Counted from the stretch's first letter, positions 33,265 through 44,471 are shown. The stretch is DNA of 64,000 nucleotides from Sepioteuthis lessoniana (GCA_963585895.1 OY757904.1:64669461-64733460); one strand, 5' to 3'. The notes: generated from the sequence alone by a model not told the origin. Numbers and translations: made by a program.

Positions 33265-33985
33265 CACAAAAAATGGTTCCCTGTGTATGACACTAAGCTG
33301 CCTCTGGTTGTAAGGCTCCTCTTCAGGAACTATATAGAAAGTGTGGCGTGCTCCTTCTGTACCATATCCACAATTAACGCTATGTGTGAAATGGACATAT
33401 AATGTTCATTACTATAGAATATATAAAGAACATAGGAATGTCGGAATTAGAAAACACGTAACGACTTCTTGTTCAGGTACGAAACCTTTTTATTAACTTT
33501 GAGCTAAAGGTTTCGACGTAAGGAGGAGAGACACAATCTTCTATGCTGTCTTATTCATTTGGCCCCCAACTCGAGCGGCCCTCATAGGGTGCACATTCGC
33601 CTCGCGCCTGCGAGCTCCAAAAATCGATCCCTCTCATTTGGCGTCTGGACCCGACTCTTATTTTCTTCAAATTCCCACACAAACTTCCGCGTGCTTCCGG
33701 TGCGTGACGTCACCCGCACCTTGTCACCCAGTATCGTCTCGGACTGTTATGACATCTGAGTGACTCCTCCATCCGCCCGCGCGCACCCGCGTAAACACCT
33801 GCCTCAATTGCCTCTAACTAACCCATGGGCTGAGCCGACAGGTTCTCAGCCTAACTAAACTCAAAGGCATGAACCGAAATCCCTCGACTATTTTATAACA
33901 CTTCATTGCCATGACTTCCAAGTCTTCTCTAACCCTGAGTGATTGTACAAATTAGCGTCTTATCTATGGATCAAAAAGATTTGTT
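33265..33985 (+). mobile_element. Repeat C head split by a solo LTR
   Basis: Left part 33265-33357 ('tccctgtgtatgacactaag', 'gtggcgtgctccttc') and right part 33901-33985 ('cttcattgccatgacttcca', 'ccctgagtgattgtac', 'cttatctatgg'). Joining them at cttc restores the head order seen in other copies. Confidence 0.65.
33354..33904 (-). mobile_element. Solo LTR, family 2, with 4-bp target duplication
   Basis: The element is 33358-33900 (543 bases), with TG at one end (TGTACC) and CA at the other (TATAACA), flanked on both sides by CTTC, which belongs to the interrupted repeat C head. The interior is GC-rich at 33560-33850, unlike the flanks. An AATAAAAAGG polyadenylation-type signal lies on the minus strand at about 33487-33496, about 130 bases from that strand's 3' end, so minus orientation is preferred. 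No similarity to LTR family 1 beyond the ends. No internal genes are present. Confidence 0.7.
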
Positions 33986-34690
33986 TGAAATTATTAGTAT
34001 AGGATGGGAATAGCTGAGACTATAACTGCGAAAAAACAAACTATAATGATTATTAAATAAGATGAATTATGCTGGTCAAGAGCTAAACAAAGGAGATAAC
34101 ATATAAAAATATTTTTGTCGTTAACGAAATCATAGAGCTGAGTCTGAGAAAATATCTTCTTAGTCAATGCTAAGCCATTTTACGGTATGCAGGTTATTTT
34201 TATTAATTTATTTTAACCCACAATTACAAAGGATTCTAATTCGTTATCGGAAAAAAGGAAATTAATTAATAAGTAATTGATACTCACCAAAAAGTGGGTG
34301 GACAGTCAAATGATACTCATGCTATTAATATTTCACCGAGTAATTCTACACAATGGGATTTTCTTCATTGAATGAAAGTTTTAGACTTATTTCTTTTTCC
34401 TTTTCGATAAATGGTATTAGGGTCATCGAGAGAGAAGGTAAATTGTTTCGAGGCATTCATCTCGACGGTTGTATTTGCACATCGCTACCATCAATGAATA
34501 TAGATGTATATATCACCGAGGCCCTATTATGTTGACTCAAAAGTGTAACGGCAAAATGTTATTTTAAAAAAATATCTGCGTGCGTAATAAGAATATTGCA
34601 TGAATATCGTTTCGCATTCGCGATCAAGTGTCAGTTAAACGATCTTTATTTTGAATCATTCCACGGGATATTTTTTCTTCCATATCCACA
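33986..34690. other. Unassigned AT-rich DNA
   Basis: No recognised feature. Confidence 0.5.
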
Positions 34691-35800
34691 TTGAACTATT
34701 TTCCGTTATTTCTATGAGGCGTATTGGACATTTGGCTCGAAAACGCCCTTTGATTCCGATTTGACCCAGAAACTATTACAGGGTGCCTGCTACGAAACTT
34801 TTTGCTCTTATTTCTGCGGTTTTCAGTATCATGATTTATTTTTTTCTTTTCCAGCTCTTTATTAAGACCTTCATGTTTCCTGTTTTTATACTGGTGGTTT
34901 TGCTGTATCCAGCTTTCATATAGTATTGATAATCCTACCATGATGATTTTAAGGTTGCCCTTGACACAATAAAATATCTGGTCACAGACCTTTGCTAGAT
35001 ATTGTTTTTGTATAATCATTATGTCCCTGCTTCTCCAGCAGTGTCCTGCACGAACTCATAAGAGATGTACTCTTATGGACCCCCACACATGGCCGTGCAA
35101 AAGTAAGACGACCAGCACGAACATACATTCAGCAGCTATGTGAGGATACAGGATGTTGTCCTGAAGACCTACCTAGGGCGATGAACGATAGGGAGGAGTG
35201 GCGAGAGAGGATCAGGGATATCCATGCTACCAGCGCGACATGATGATGATGTTAATCATTATGCCATCCAGGTTTGTCGGCAGATACCTCCCAATTTCTA
35301 CTTGATCCAAAAAGGTTTTAATCGGATATAGTAAGATGTTTGATTGTTTGCTTAGAGCCGGCGTATATTCTGCCTCTCTCTGAAACAAATTTCTGCGTTG
35401 AAATAGTTCAGATTTCATAGAATTCTTAGTAAATCTGACCATCACACCCAATGCCTTCCGGTATATCTACGATTAAAAAGAGCTGCCTTACAGGAGTTCA
35501 GGACATGCTCCAATGTTTGTGCGTTGTCGTTGTATAGGCGACAGGTATGATCGCTTTTTTTTCGTCTATCTAAAAAAGATAGTTTTAAGAAGAAAACAGG
35601 TCATACGAATAGCTTATTAGAAAACTCTTTAAGAGAGGAGCCAACTGCCAGATGTTATTCCTAGTAATAGACTCTGCTAGGTCTCCTCCTAGTTTGTCCA
35701 GTGGTATTGTTGGTATTGCTGGACTCTTTTATTGTGCACCTCACTCCTTATATCCTGAATAACCATATTCCGGGGATTCTAGCCGGTAATTTTTGACAAC
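34691..35800 (-). pseudogene. Minus-strand retroelement-like remnant
   Basis: Two minus-strand frames, 35227-35451 (74 codons) and 34696-35019 (107 codons), become one continuous reading when the nested LINE fragment at 35024-35252 and one target duplication are removed. Upstream on the same strand, near 35465-35560, another frame reads TCRLYNDNAQTLEHV followed by LNSCKAAL, a C-x-x-(Y)...H...C pattern like the zinc-knuckle region that follows the RT in several LINE clades. The second cysteine is replaced by tyrosine. This suggests the 3' coding end of an old LINE, but no nuclease motif is evident, so the assignment is tentative. Confidence 0.45.
35013..35263 (+). mobile_element. Non-LTR retrotransposon 3' end with 11-bp target duplication
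   Basis: A 229-base 5'-truncated LINE end (35024-35252). One frame reads HELIRDVLLWTPTHGRAKV, RRPARTYIQQLCEDTG, then AMNDREEWRERIRDIH and a stop, followed by TGATGATGATG. It is flanked by taatcattatg at 35013-35023 and 35253-35263. Same family as the fragment at 7890-8197 and less damaged. Confidence 0.85.
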
Positions 35801-36454
35801 CTCTGCTTTTCATTCGTTCCTAACACTTGTATCCAAATACAAACGTATTCAAACAACTTGTTATAGAAAAACAGTTAAGAAAGCGATTAGCAGAAAATAG
35901 AATGGATCATTGAACAGGTTATTAAATATTTTCGTTTAGAACATTTACTAATTGATAAGAAGTTGATATGCCATCAAAAACATCAACCAACGCAAACAAA
36001 TTTTAAATTATCTTCGTTATGGTTTTAAAAGTAAATGAAAAATTGGCCACTATTTTCCTAGACTTGCCTATTAAAAGTTTGACCCGTTACAAGTCAATAA
36101 TCCATCAACTATTTAGAGTGCTGAGACTAATAGAAGAGGGGCCGTAGAACAGAGTCAGTATTTGTAGCCTGGGTTATCAGAAAATTTAAAATCTAGTGAG
36201 AATGGATAATTATTAAAACTAACCAATGTGTATTTGGGACAGGGTCCAAGGAGGGGATTGGCTCTTAGAATCTGCTCTGGGAGTTAGATAAATACAAAAT
36301 AAATATTCAAAATGTATCTCCTTTGTTTATGAGTGGAACCTTATTATTAGTTTTCTCTCAACATAACTTAATATTGGCTTAATATCAAATTATATGAAGA
36401 AGCCAGTGATGATTGACCACAGTGCTGAATATTTTCAAAGACCTCACAATTAAA
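35801..36454. other. Unassigned DNA with a repeat tail remnant
   Basis: 'agttgatatgccatcaaaaa' followed by catcaaccaac at about 35960-35995 is a stray 3' tail of the SINE B/repeat C type. The remainder is unrecognised. Confidence 0.45.
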
Positions 36455-36670
36455 CATATATGAAGCTTCCACTCCAATAACCATTATCACGTGTCCATTC
36501 TAAAGCATAGATTTAAACTATTCCTTTCTTAAATGATATGGAAACTTACTGAAAGACAGAGCCATCATTGAAGAAAAACAGCAATAGTAGTATTAACTAC
36601 ACAGCGGGTAGAGAAGGGTATCCATTCCTTTCTTCAAGAATCTTAGTTCGATTTAATTTATATCAGAGAC
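36455..36670 (-). mobile_element. SINE B remnant
   Basis: On the minus strand the central module is recognisable: the complement of 'gtattaactacacagcgggt' and 'tccattcctttcttcaagaa' aligns in order with other B copies. Head and tail are strongly diverged. Confidence 0.35.
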
Positions 36671-37113
36671 AAATACAGATAATATTGTTTTATACGTTTG
36701 TTTGTTTTGTTTGCTTTGATCCTTTACGTCAGAAAATCTTGGCGTTAAAAATTTCCTCGTAAAACTGAATCTTACACTGTTTCGGTTTATATTTGCTCAA
36801 CGGGAAACCTGTTAGATTCATAAGAGTTGAGGAGGATCTTATTTTCAAGTATTGAAAACATTCTACTGTGAAAAAGAAGTTAATATTGATTTCCCAATGA
36901 CTGACTGAATAATTCCTCAGCGAAATTAAAGTGTGAGAAGATTTTACTCGCCAAGAATAGACTGTAGAGACTTAATAGAATAATTTAACGGTAATGGTGG
37001 TTGTGTTTTTTCTATATACATATTCTTTAAAGTCTACTTCATAATTGTTTGGAAAGAATTCTCTTCCACATGGGATAAACAGTAATATTTTCATGGAGAC
37101 AAAAACAGCCCCA

Positions 37114-37116
<3 letters not shown>

Positions 37117-37194
<78 letters not shown>

Positions 37195-37225
37195 TATATG
37201 TATATTTTTGGACACATACAAGCAC

Positions 37226-37276
<51 letters not shown>

Positions 37277-37305
37277 ATGTATATATATATATATATATAT
37301 ATGGA
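37117..37305. repeat. Double compound (CA)n(TA)n microsatellite
   Basis: CA to 37158, TA to about 37190, a 40-base spacer, then CA at 37230-37276 and TA to 37302. The CA-then-TA block occurs twice in the same orientation. Confidence 0.95.
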
Positions 37306-37508
37306 GAAATCGTAGATTTAGTAAATAGAGTACGATGTGAAGGGATAAGTGAAAAGGTAGATAAACAAAAGCACAGGCAGCGGATTCAATAATATTTTGT
37401 CTTTATTTCAAAAAGTCTTCAGAATTCTGATGTTTTTTTTTAAATCAAGACCAAACATTACTGGATCCGTCGTGCGTGTTTCGGTTGATCAACTTTTCCA
37501 TATATTTT

Positions 37509-37572
37509 CTCTCTGTCTCTCTCTGTCTCTCTCACACACACACGCTCGCCTATATATATATATATATATATA
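37509..37572. repeat. (CT)n, (CA)n and (TA)n short tracts
   Basis: Three adjoining short tracts: CTCTCTGTCTCT, CACACACACAC and about 22 bases of TA. Confidence 0.9.
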
Positions 37573-38177
37573 TTGTGTCTGTTTTTCGAACGGGAGCAAA
37601 GTTAATATTTGTCAATTGATTAGTCTGAAAATGAATCTGAATTTGGTATTTTTTTGTAATATTTCATAGATTTGTCCTCTTATATCATATTTTGTGCGTT
37701 ACACATGTTTCAGATCTCATGATCCTCCTCAGATGCTTAATAAGTATTAGAGTTTCTCTGCTTCAAGGCTTTTCAGTGAAGATTGCTTTAATAGTGGTGA
37801 TATTCCTTTTACTGTATGACTTCTAGTTCCATTTGAGGTCAAAAACCTCCATAGAAATATCCTACACAAATTAGGAAAACTGGGCAGCTCATTTTAGTTA
37901 GAGAAATACCCAGAAACATTATGCCCAAAATTTAAAAAAAAAATGCTGGTGCAAAATTAATTCTCTTTCCAATTTGAGACCATAAATTGCATCTAAATCC
38001 TAGAAAGAGATATGTGAACTAAAATGATAACAACGTACGTCACCATAAGTTTAGCATGATTTGTGGGAAAATAATATATAAAATCGGATGTAAAAAATAC
38101 AATAATATAAAAAGAAAATTTATTAGATCATGGAAACGTTACCAACAAGTATTAAATATTATCGTATGCACCTCGTA
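37573..38177. other. Unassigned AT-rich DNA
   Basis: No recognised feature. Confidence 0.5.
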
Positions 38178-38210
38178 TCTATCTATCTATCTATCTATAT
38201 ATCTATATCT

Positions 38211-38272
<62 letters not shown>
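38178..38272. repeat. (ATCT)n(ATATCT)n(TA)n microsatellite
   Basis: ATCT units pass into ATATCT units and then into about 45 bases of pure TA. The mariner relic starts right after it. Confidence 0.95.
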
Positions 38273-38274
<2 letters not shown>

Positions 38275-38965
38275 GGGGATCATTAAAAAGTTTCCAGAAT
38301 TTTTTCGTGTGGCCACTTTTATCTTTTATTGATAGTACACTCATAAAACTCTACTCCCCTTCGAAGTAATCTCCTCTGGCTGCAATGGACTTGTTGTACC
38401 GTTCCAACAACTTCTGGAAGGCCACATGGAAGTCCTCTTTTGTGAGCGTGTTAATGACCTTTGTCAAAGCCTCTTTCAACTCCACAATTGTCTCATAATG
38501 ATAGCCTCAGAGCTTTGGGAATAACTAAAAGTCACAGGGAGCAAGGTGTTGACTATAGGGAGGTTGAGGAACTGTCTTCATGCCCATCTTGATCAAATAG
38601 TCTGTGACGAGGATGGAGTTGTGGACTGGAGTAATGTCCCGCTGGAAATGCCACTGAACTGATTTGAAGAGTGCCTCTTCCCAAGGAATCTCTTCCTGAA
38701 CCCCCTCAAAACCTCTACATAGTTACCCTAACCCTAACCCTTTGGCCAATCAACTTTGGTGTATTGACTTCCTTACTCCTTACACGCCCCTCATCCCTCA
38801 CAGACTTCCTGCCTTCCTTGAATCTCTTATGCCACTCAAATACTGATGCTCGATTCATGCAAGATGGTCAAAAAGCAGTCTGAAGCATTCCATACGTTTC
38901 TGTGGCATTTTTTCCAGGTTTAAAACAATTTTATTACAAATTGTTCTACTGAAATATCCTCACGT
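38273..38965 (-). pseudogene. Mariner-like transposase relic, internally deleted
   Basis: Minus-strand remnant of a mariner-superfamily (DD34D-type) transposase. The C-terminal half is clear in one frame: a V-Q-W-H-F then RDITPVHNSILVTDYL block carrying the second catalytic D, PPYSQHLAPCDF carrying the third D (38555-38590), then VELKEALTKVINTLT and RYNKSIAARGDYFEGE ending at a stop at about 38350. At higher coordinates (38790-38880) the N-terminal helix-turn-helix region survives (E-W-H-K-R-F-K-E-G). The middle, including the first catalytic D, is missing, and stops and frameshifts occur. The outer end begins 'ggggatcattaaaaagtttc' beside a TA tract; the matching inverted terminal repeat was not found. 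Confidence 0.8.
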
Positions 38966-39179
38966 CCAGATTGCATTTTTGAAATTCACCAGCTGTGAGA
39001 ATCAAACTTAGTAGGGTGTATTCCAATTGGTGCTGTAGCTGTTCATTGAAAAATGAAATCATAAAATTTGGTCAGTCATCTCATAAGATGTATAGCAATA
39101 ACATACTAAATTTTCAAGAGTCAACAACAATTAAATGCATGTACAAAAAAAGTCCTGAAACTTATCGAATTCACCAAAC

Positions 39180-39181
<2 letters not shown>

Positions 39182-39255
<74 letters not shown>
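39182..39255. repeat. (TA)n microsatellite
   Basis: Perfect TA tract of about 74 bases. Confidence 0.95.
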
Positions 39256-39257
<2 letters not shown>

Positions 39258-39429
39258 GATGTATGTTTAGTTTGGTTTGGTGAATTTCCCCTAATGATTA
39301 ACCGTATTAAACTCAGAGTCGCGAATTATTAATATTATCCATATTTTTTTGATTATCTAACATTTATGTATTTGCTCTAGACTTTGTTGCAATTGGAAGT
39401 CTTTTCTCATATAGTTCTCCCACGCGTTT

Positions 39430-40003
39430 CGGTTTGGTTTGGTTTGTTGGGTTTTATGGCATATCAACTATTGTAGGTTATTTAACGCCAAATACATTTG
39501 TATGTAAATAATCTGTTCTATTTAAAACCATTCAGTTTAGTATAAGTACACAGTTTAATCGTCAAAAACATTTCCATTTCTAACTATTCAAGCAGTTGTA
39601 TATAACAATTCGGTTAAGTGTAAATACAGTTTTAATGTCGAAAAACAGTTCTATTTCAAATAATTCAGTTTAGCATAAGTACGGTTTAATTGTAAAAGTC
39701 ATTTCTTTTTCAAACTATTCAGTTTTACTCAAACAATTCATTTTACCATAAGTATGCTGTTAATTCTATTTAACCCATAGACAGGACCCTTATCAGGTGC
39801 TACCACTCCGGGCCAGAGTGGACCTGGGAGCGATGGCAATGAAGGGGTACGCCGCATTCCCCAAAGCTCCAGCAGCGCTGGAACCTCACCATCAGATTGT
39901 TTAGTATCATATCCAGGACACTCGTTGGGGGGGGGTCTTACCTCTCTGCAGAGGTGCACTCAGTGTATTATACAGCCCCAGCTGACTGGGCAATACACAG
40001 AGT
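39430..40003 (-). mobile_element. Repeat C copy, first of a tandem pair
   Basis: On the minus strand: head 40003-39775 (complement of 'gggccagagtggacctggga' and 'tcatatccaggacactcgtt'), array 39770-39510, tail 39510-39430 (complement of 'ttttatggcatatcaactat' and 'ggttatttaacgccaaatac') and a CCAAA-rich end. Confidence 0.85.
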
Positions 40004-40390
40004 TAAATGTCAAGCAGTTTTATTTCAGATAATTCAGTTCAGCATAAGTACACAGTTTAGACGTCAAAAACAGTTCTATTTCGAGCAATTCAGTTCAGCA
40101 CTAGTACGCAGTCTCAAAGTCAAAACAGTTCTATTTTAAACAATTCAGTTTAGCTTAAATACGCAGTTTAAATGCAAAAATCAGTATAGTGAATGAAGCA
40201 CGGTTTTGTTCTATTTAACCCATAGATAGGACCCTTATCAGGTGCTGCCACTCCGGGCCAGAGTGGACCTGGGAGCGATGGCAATGAAGGGTTACTCCAC
40301 ATTCCCCAAAGCTCCTGCATTGCTGGTCTTACCCCTCTGCAGAGAAGCAGTCGGTTTATTCTACAGCACCAGCCCACTGGGCAACACGCG
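40004..40390 (-). mobile_element. Repeat C copy, second of a tandem pair
   Basis: Head 40390-40205 with a small deletion (about 35 bases around 'gctcctgcattgctggtctt'), then array units 40200-40004 that run directly into the head of the previous copy without a tail. Confidence 0.8.
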
Positions 40391-40764
40391 TTTCATATAA
40401 TTTACTGTCATTTTACTTTTACGGTAAGTATTGTAATTCTAATTATAGTATACTTTTAAAAGAAGGAAAAAATAAAGATGCCCTGAATTTTTTTACTCAA
40501 AGGTATTTAAACTACTTTAATTTCTTAGAATGTGATAATTTGTATACTTTCTTTTCGACAACCTGTATATATGTATACATAGATGTGTCTGTCTGTGTGC
40601 ATCTGTGTGTGCGTGATTGGGAGTAGGAGTGTGTTTGAAAACTGGGTATATGTATTTTAAAAAGAGAGCATGAGAAACGATATGACATTAATTGATTCTG
40701 AATAGCTCTTATATTTTAGTGATAAATTACATTCCCGTCTAAACTCTCAAATCTTTCATGAAGA
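40391..40764. other. Unassigned AT-rich DNA
   Basis: No recognised feature apart from a short TG-rich patch near 40580-40610. Confidence 0.45.
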
Positions 40765-41225
40765 GTCCTTCTTCATGGCTATTAATCCTCTTTCTACTCT
40801 GACCTGGAATCATTGTACCTGTTAGAATCGCATCTATGTGTAAAATAGAATTTGGATCATTTAACTGTGTGTAAACGAATGACTGATGTGTAATTGAATA
40901 GTTAGCGTTACATAGCAATAAGTGGAACCATGTAACAGAGTTCAAATTGATGACTAATGTTGAATAGAACTATTATGTTAAAGGCGAGAAACCCTTTCAC
41001 TGTGTGCAAAAATTGATTTATTGGTATTACATAGAAATAGATGGAGGCATTTGACTATGTGCAACTGAATGAATCGCATTGAATAGGATTATAATAGCTA
41101 AATAGTAACATTTTACAGAGTATAAACAAATGATTAATATTACATAGAATTAGTAGTGTTACATTGCTATACATGCACCTGTTTCATTGTTTGCTAACAA
41201 TAAAAAATAATATTTGTGTCCAAAC
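40765..41225 (+). mobile_element. Degenerate repeat C copy, variant array
   Basis: Partial head ('ttctactctgacctggaatc', 'attgtacctgttagaatcgc') followed by array units of a second type: 'catttaactgtgtgtaaacg', 'aatgactgatgtgtaattga', 'cattttacagag'. The tail is missing. Confidence 0.55.
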
Positions 41226-41239
41226 AATAACAATAGATA

Positions 41240-41762
41240 ATTGGGCCCAGTCACTCCTAATTCTACTCTTGCCCGGAGTGTGGTAACACTTGATCGGGTC
41301 TTAGCTACGCGTCACATAGAACTAAATAGTATATTTTGTTAAACTGAATTGTTTAAAATAGGAATCTTGTGATATTTAAACTGTGTACAAATTTTAACCG
41401 GAATCAGTTGAAATAAAACTATAAAAATAAACCACACCGAACCAAACCAATGCATAATTGTGTGGAAAAAATTACTTCAAATTGTTTTAGAATTACATTA
41501 CCTATAAATTATTCATTTACATACGATATTTATATCAATTAAACTATGTGCATACAAATGACTCATGTTGAATTGAATTACTAATAATTAATAGCAATAC
41601 TTGAAATCATTTAACTGTGTGCAAATAAATGACCTCAAATTCGTTTTAAAATATTGCCTATAAACTATTTGTTTACAAATTATATATATTGATATATGTA
41701 TAAAAAGGATTTGTTATGAACTTACCTACAAGAGTTGATATGCTATAAAAACCCAAATAACA
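41240..41762 (+). mobile_element. Repeat C copy, variant array
   Basis: Partial head ('ttctactcttgcccggagtg', 'tggtaacacttgatcgggtc'), mixed array with both unit types, and tail 'aggatttgttatgaacttac' then 'gttgatatgctataaaaacc'. The head-array-tail order is as in 50150-50868. Confidence 0.65.
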
Positions 41763-42805
41763 TTAAATCCCTTTTCAAATTTCATTTTTGTAATTTATTG
41801 ATCTATATAAGTATGCATTCATAGCACCAGTAAATTATCGAATAGCTAAGGAAAATACTTGCAGTGTATCATAGTTGATCTCAAATAATGATATAAATTA
41901 TTTTAGAATAATCATTGTTAAGTCAGTAGCATACATTTTGACTGCAGTCTCACACATAATTTTATGTGGGCAGGGCAAGTATTTTGTATGTTATTTTATT
42001 ATAGATAATTATGTCCAAGTTCAGTTAATCTTTTTTAAAAATTAACTTTTGCTTTTGATTCTAATAATATCTTATTATGATGGAGATTGTATGTTGGTCT
42101 CTAAGCAAAACTAAGTCATAATCGACTTCAAAATTCCCTTAGTTATCAACGTCATATTATTCATTATTAGTATTATTGATTCCTAATTGCTTGAATTTAT
42201 ATTAATGAATATGTACATAGATGTATTAATTAAAATAATTTTGAAATAAACCATGTAACATTTCGTTAAATAATTAAATATGGAAAATCTCGCTTTGAAA
42301 GTTGGGGGTTTGGGTAAAGGTTTGTATCTAAGCAGTTTTGTATTTTTTTTAAAAAATGTACCCCTTGCTTCAAATACATTTCACGAAATAATTTAATTTT
42401 AGATTATTAAGGTATTTTAATCTTTCAATTCCATTTTGCTTGATTCCATATTAAGGTACGTTTTAAATATTTAAACACACCAGGTGATAGTCATTTCTAA
42501 TATAATTGTTTTATTCGTAAACACAATAAAAATAATTCTATGAATAATTTTTATATAGAAAATAATTGAGATGAATTAAAAATAAATTCAAATTTTTTTT
42601 CCGAATGTTATTTAGTTTCGTTAGTCTTACTAATCTAATATAATATTTTATTACATAAAAACTTTAATATTTGCGCCCGGAGATCACATATTTTTATTCG
42701 ATATCATAAACATTCAGTAACATAGTGGACTCTAATTTTTAGGAGAATAAAGTGATCAACAATTACCAAGTTTTTACATCTTCAGTCGTAAATTCTACTC
42801 AAGGT
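41763..42805. other. AT-rich segment with a diverged counterpart near 52 kb
   Basis: No gene. 42067-42170 and 42420-42660 share collinear phrases with 52190-52290 and 52480-52690 (for example 'ccttagttatcaacgtcata' beside 'ccttagttatttacgttata', and 'gtcatttctaatataattgt' beside 'ttgatttctaatattattct'). Confidence 0.45.
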
Positions 42806-42967
42806 CTTGGAATGGTTTGGTTTGGTTTCTTTGTTTAACACTATATCAACCATCGTGGGTTATTTAATGCCAAAACTATCCTTGTAGAAAAACAGAGGTG
42901 ACACTATTTAACATACAACTGGGGGATAACATGTTACATATAATTCCCGAGAGTATTAGTCCTAAAT
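42806..42967 (-). mobile_element. SINE B copy, head missing
   Basis: Minus-strand tail (complement of 'tttgtttaacactatatcaa' and 'gggttatttaatgccaaaac') and central module (complement of 'aactgggggataacatgtta'), cut at about 42967 where a repeat C head starts. Confidence 0.65.
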
Positions 42968-43655
42968 ATAACTTGACCAGTTGGCTGGTGCTGTAGAATA
43001 CACCGACTGCTTCTCTACAGTGGTGTAAGAACCCCCCACAACGTGTGTCCAGAATATGACACTAAACAATCTGATAGTCAATTTCCAGTAATGCTGGACC
43101 TTTGGGGAATCTAGAGTACCCCTTCATTGCCATCAATCCAAGGTCCACACTGACCCGGAGTGGTAGCACCTGATAGGAACCTCTCTATGGATTAAATATA
43201 ACTAAACTGTGCTTATGCTAAATTGAACTTTTTGAAATAGAACTGCTTTTGAGCTAAACTGAATTTTTAAAAAAATGAACCTTTTTATATGGTAACCGGC
43301 TCATTGGCCTAGTGGGTAGAGTGTTCGCCAATGGTCCGGGAGACATGGCTTCAATCGCAGTTTGCGTCATAACACAGACTTTAAAAATGATACTTGATAT
43401 CTCCTTGCTTAAAACTCTGCAATTCAAGGTATGTATCAAGGGAAAAGTGGAGCAATCCAGGGAAAGGAGTTGTGCCCTCCCCTACACCGCAGTGTAGTAG
43501 CTATTGAAAAGGGAGCTTTCTGGTTGCCGTCGACTATAGTCACCAACTTTACTTTACTTATATGCTAACCTGAATAGTTTGAAATAGTACTGTTTACATG
43601 TATAAAAATGGATTTAGCATTAATAACCTCCAATGGTTGATGTACCATAAAACCA
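42968..43655 (+). mobile_element. Repeat C copy split by SINE D
   Basis: Head 42968-43200 ('gaccagttggctggtgctgt', 'acgtgtgtccagaatatgac', 'ccttcattgccatcaatcca'), array to 43289, then after SINE D 'atgctaacctgaatagtttg' and the tail 'aatggatttagcattaataa' with 'tggttgatgtaccataaaac'. Confidence 0.8.
43290..43560 (+). mobile_element. SINE D copy inside repeat C
   Basis: Plus-strand SINE D with an A-box-like 'ggcctagtgggtagagtg', B-box-like 'ggcttcaatcgcag', body 'aaaagtggagcaatccaggg' and 'cctacaccgcagtgtagtag', and tail 'caccaactttactttact'. Flanks share TTATATG, a probable 7-bp target duplication. The open frames over it are by-products. Confidence 0.82.
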
Positions 43656-44454
43656 AACCAATCCTCAAGTGAAAGTAATAACATGACTTGAGTTTGAACA
43701 AACTTACCTTCAAGGTAGCAGTCCAGCCCTTTGCCATTTCACCACATCACTACTCCAAAGGAGAATACACATAGTACAAGCCTTTTGAGATAAATGTATG
43801 CTATCTAGTTTTCGTGAAATCATGCATGGAGACAAAGAACTGGTTTCTAATCCACAGGTGTTCGTTTCTTCAAAATCTCTATTACATTCTTCAGTCTTCG
43901 TTGCCAGTCTACGTGACTGTGTCGTCTGTCATGGTTTCCAGTTCCATGATGACATCTCTCAAGTTTGCGACATTTTCTTTTCTGGGTGTCTGCATATATG
44001 CACATTTGTGGCTGTCACGCCTCTGCCCATGTAACCTGTTTGATATAGTTATCATAGCTCAATTATTGTTTGCTGGAAAATACCCCGGTGCTGAGTTTAG
44101 AAATTACTTTAAAAGGTATACATTCTCGGTTAAATAGCATCACATATCAATAAATTACATTTCTGTAAATGATTTCTGGAATCCTGATCACATAGCAATT
44201 AATCTATGAGAACTACACCAAACAAATCGGTAACACTTTTTGAACGATGACTGCAAATAGTACGATAGGATGGAGTTGAGAGCACACCATCAATAAACCG
44301 TTCAAAAGTACTAATAACAGTCCAAAAGTTCTTTCTTCGATGTAAAGTCAATTTCGAACATAAAAACACAGAAATCAAATCAGGGAAAGGTAAAATCAGT
44401 CGAAACGGAAATGCCAGCGGAGAATGACAAACAGTCAAGGCCACACTACTTCCC
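43656..44454. other. Unassigned DNA
   Basis: Overlapping plus-strand frames at 43798-44137 (78 and 107 codons) have no similarity I recognise. Confidence 0.45.
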
Positions 44455-44471
44455 CACTCTCTCTCTCTCTT

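Noticed and set aside
33559-33759. 66-codon plus-strand frame in GC-rich DNA
   Set aside because: It lies inside the solo LTR and has no recognisable product.
38273-38300. Terminal inverted repeat of the mariner relic
   Set aside because: The sequence 'ggggatcattaaaaagtttc' is a plausible end, but its inverse was not found on the far side, so no repeat is annotated.
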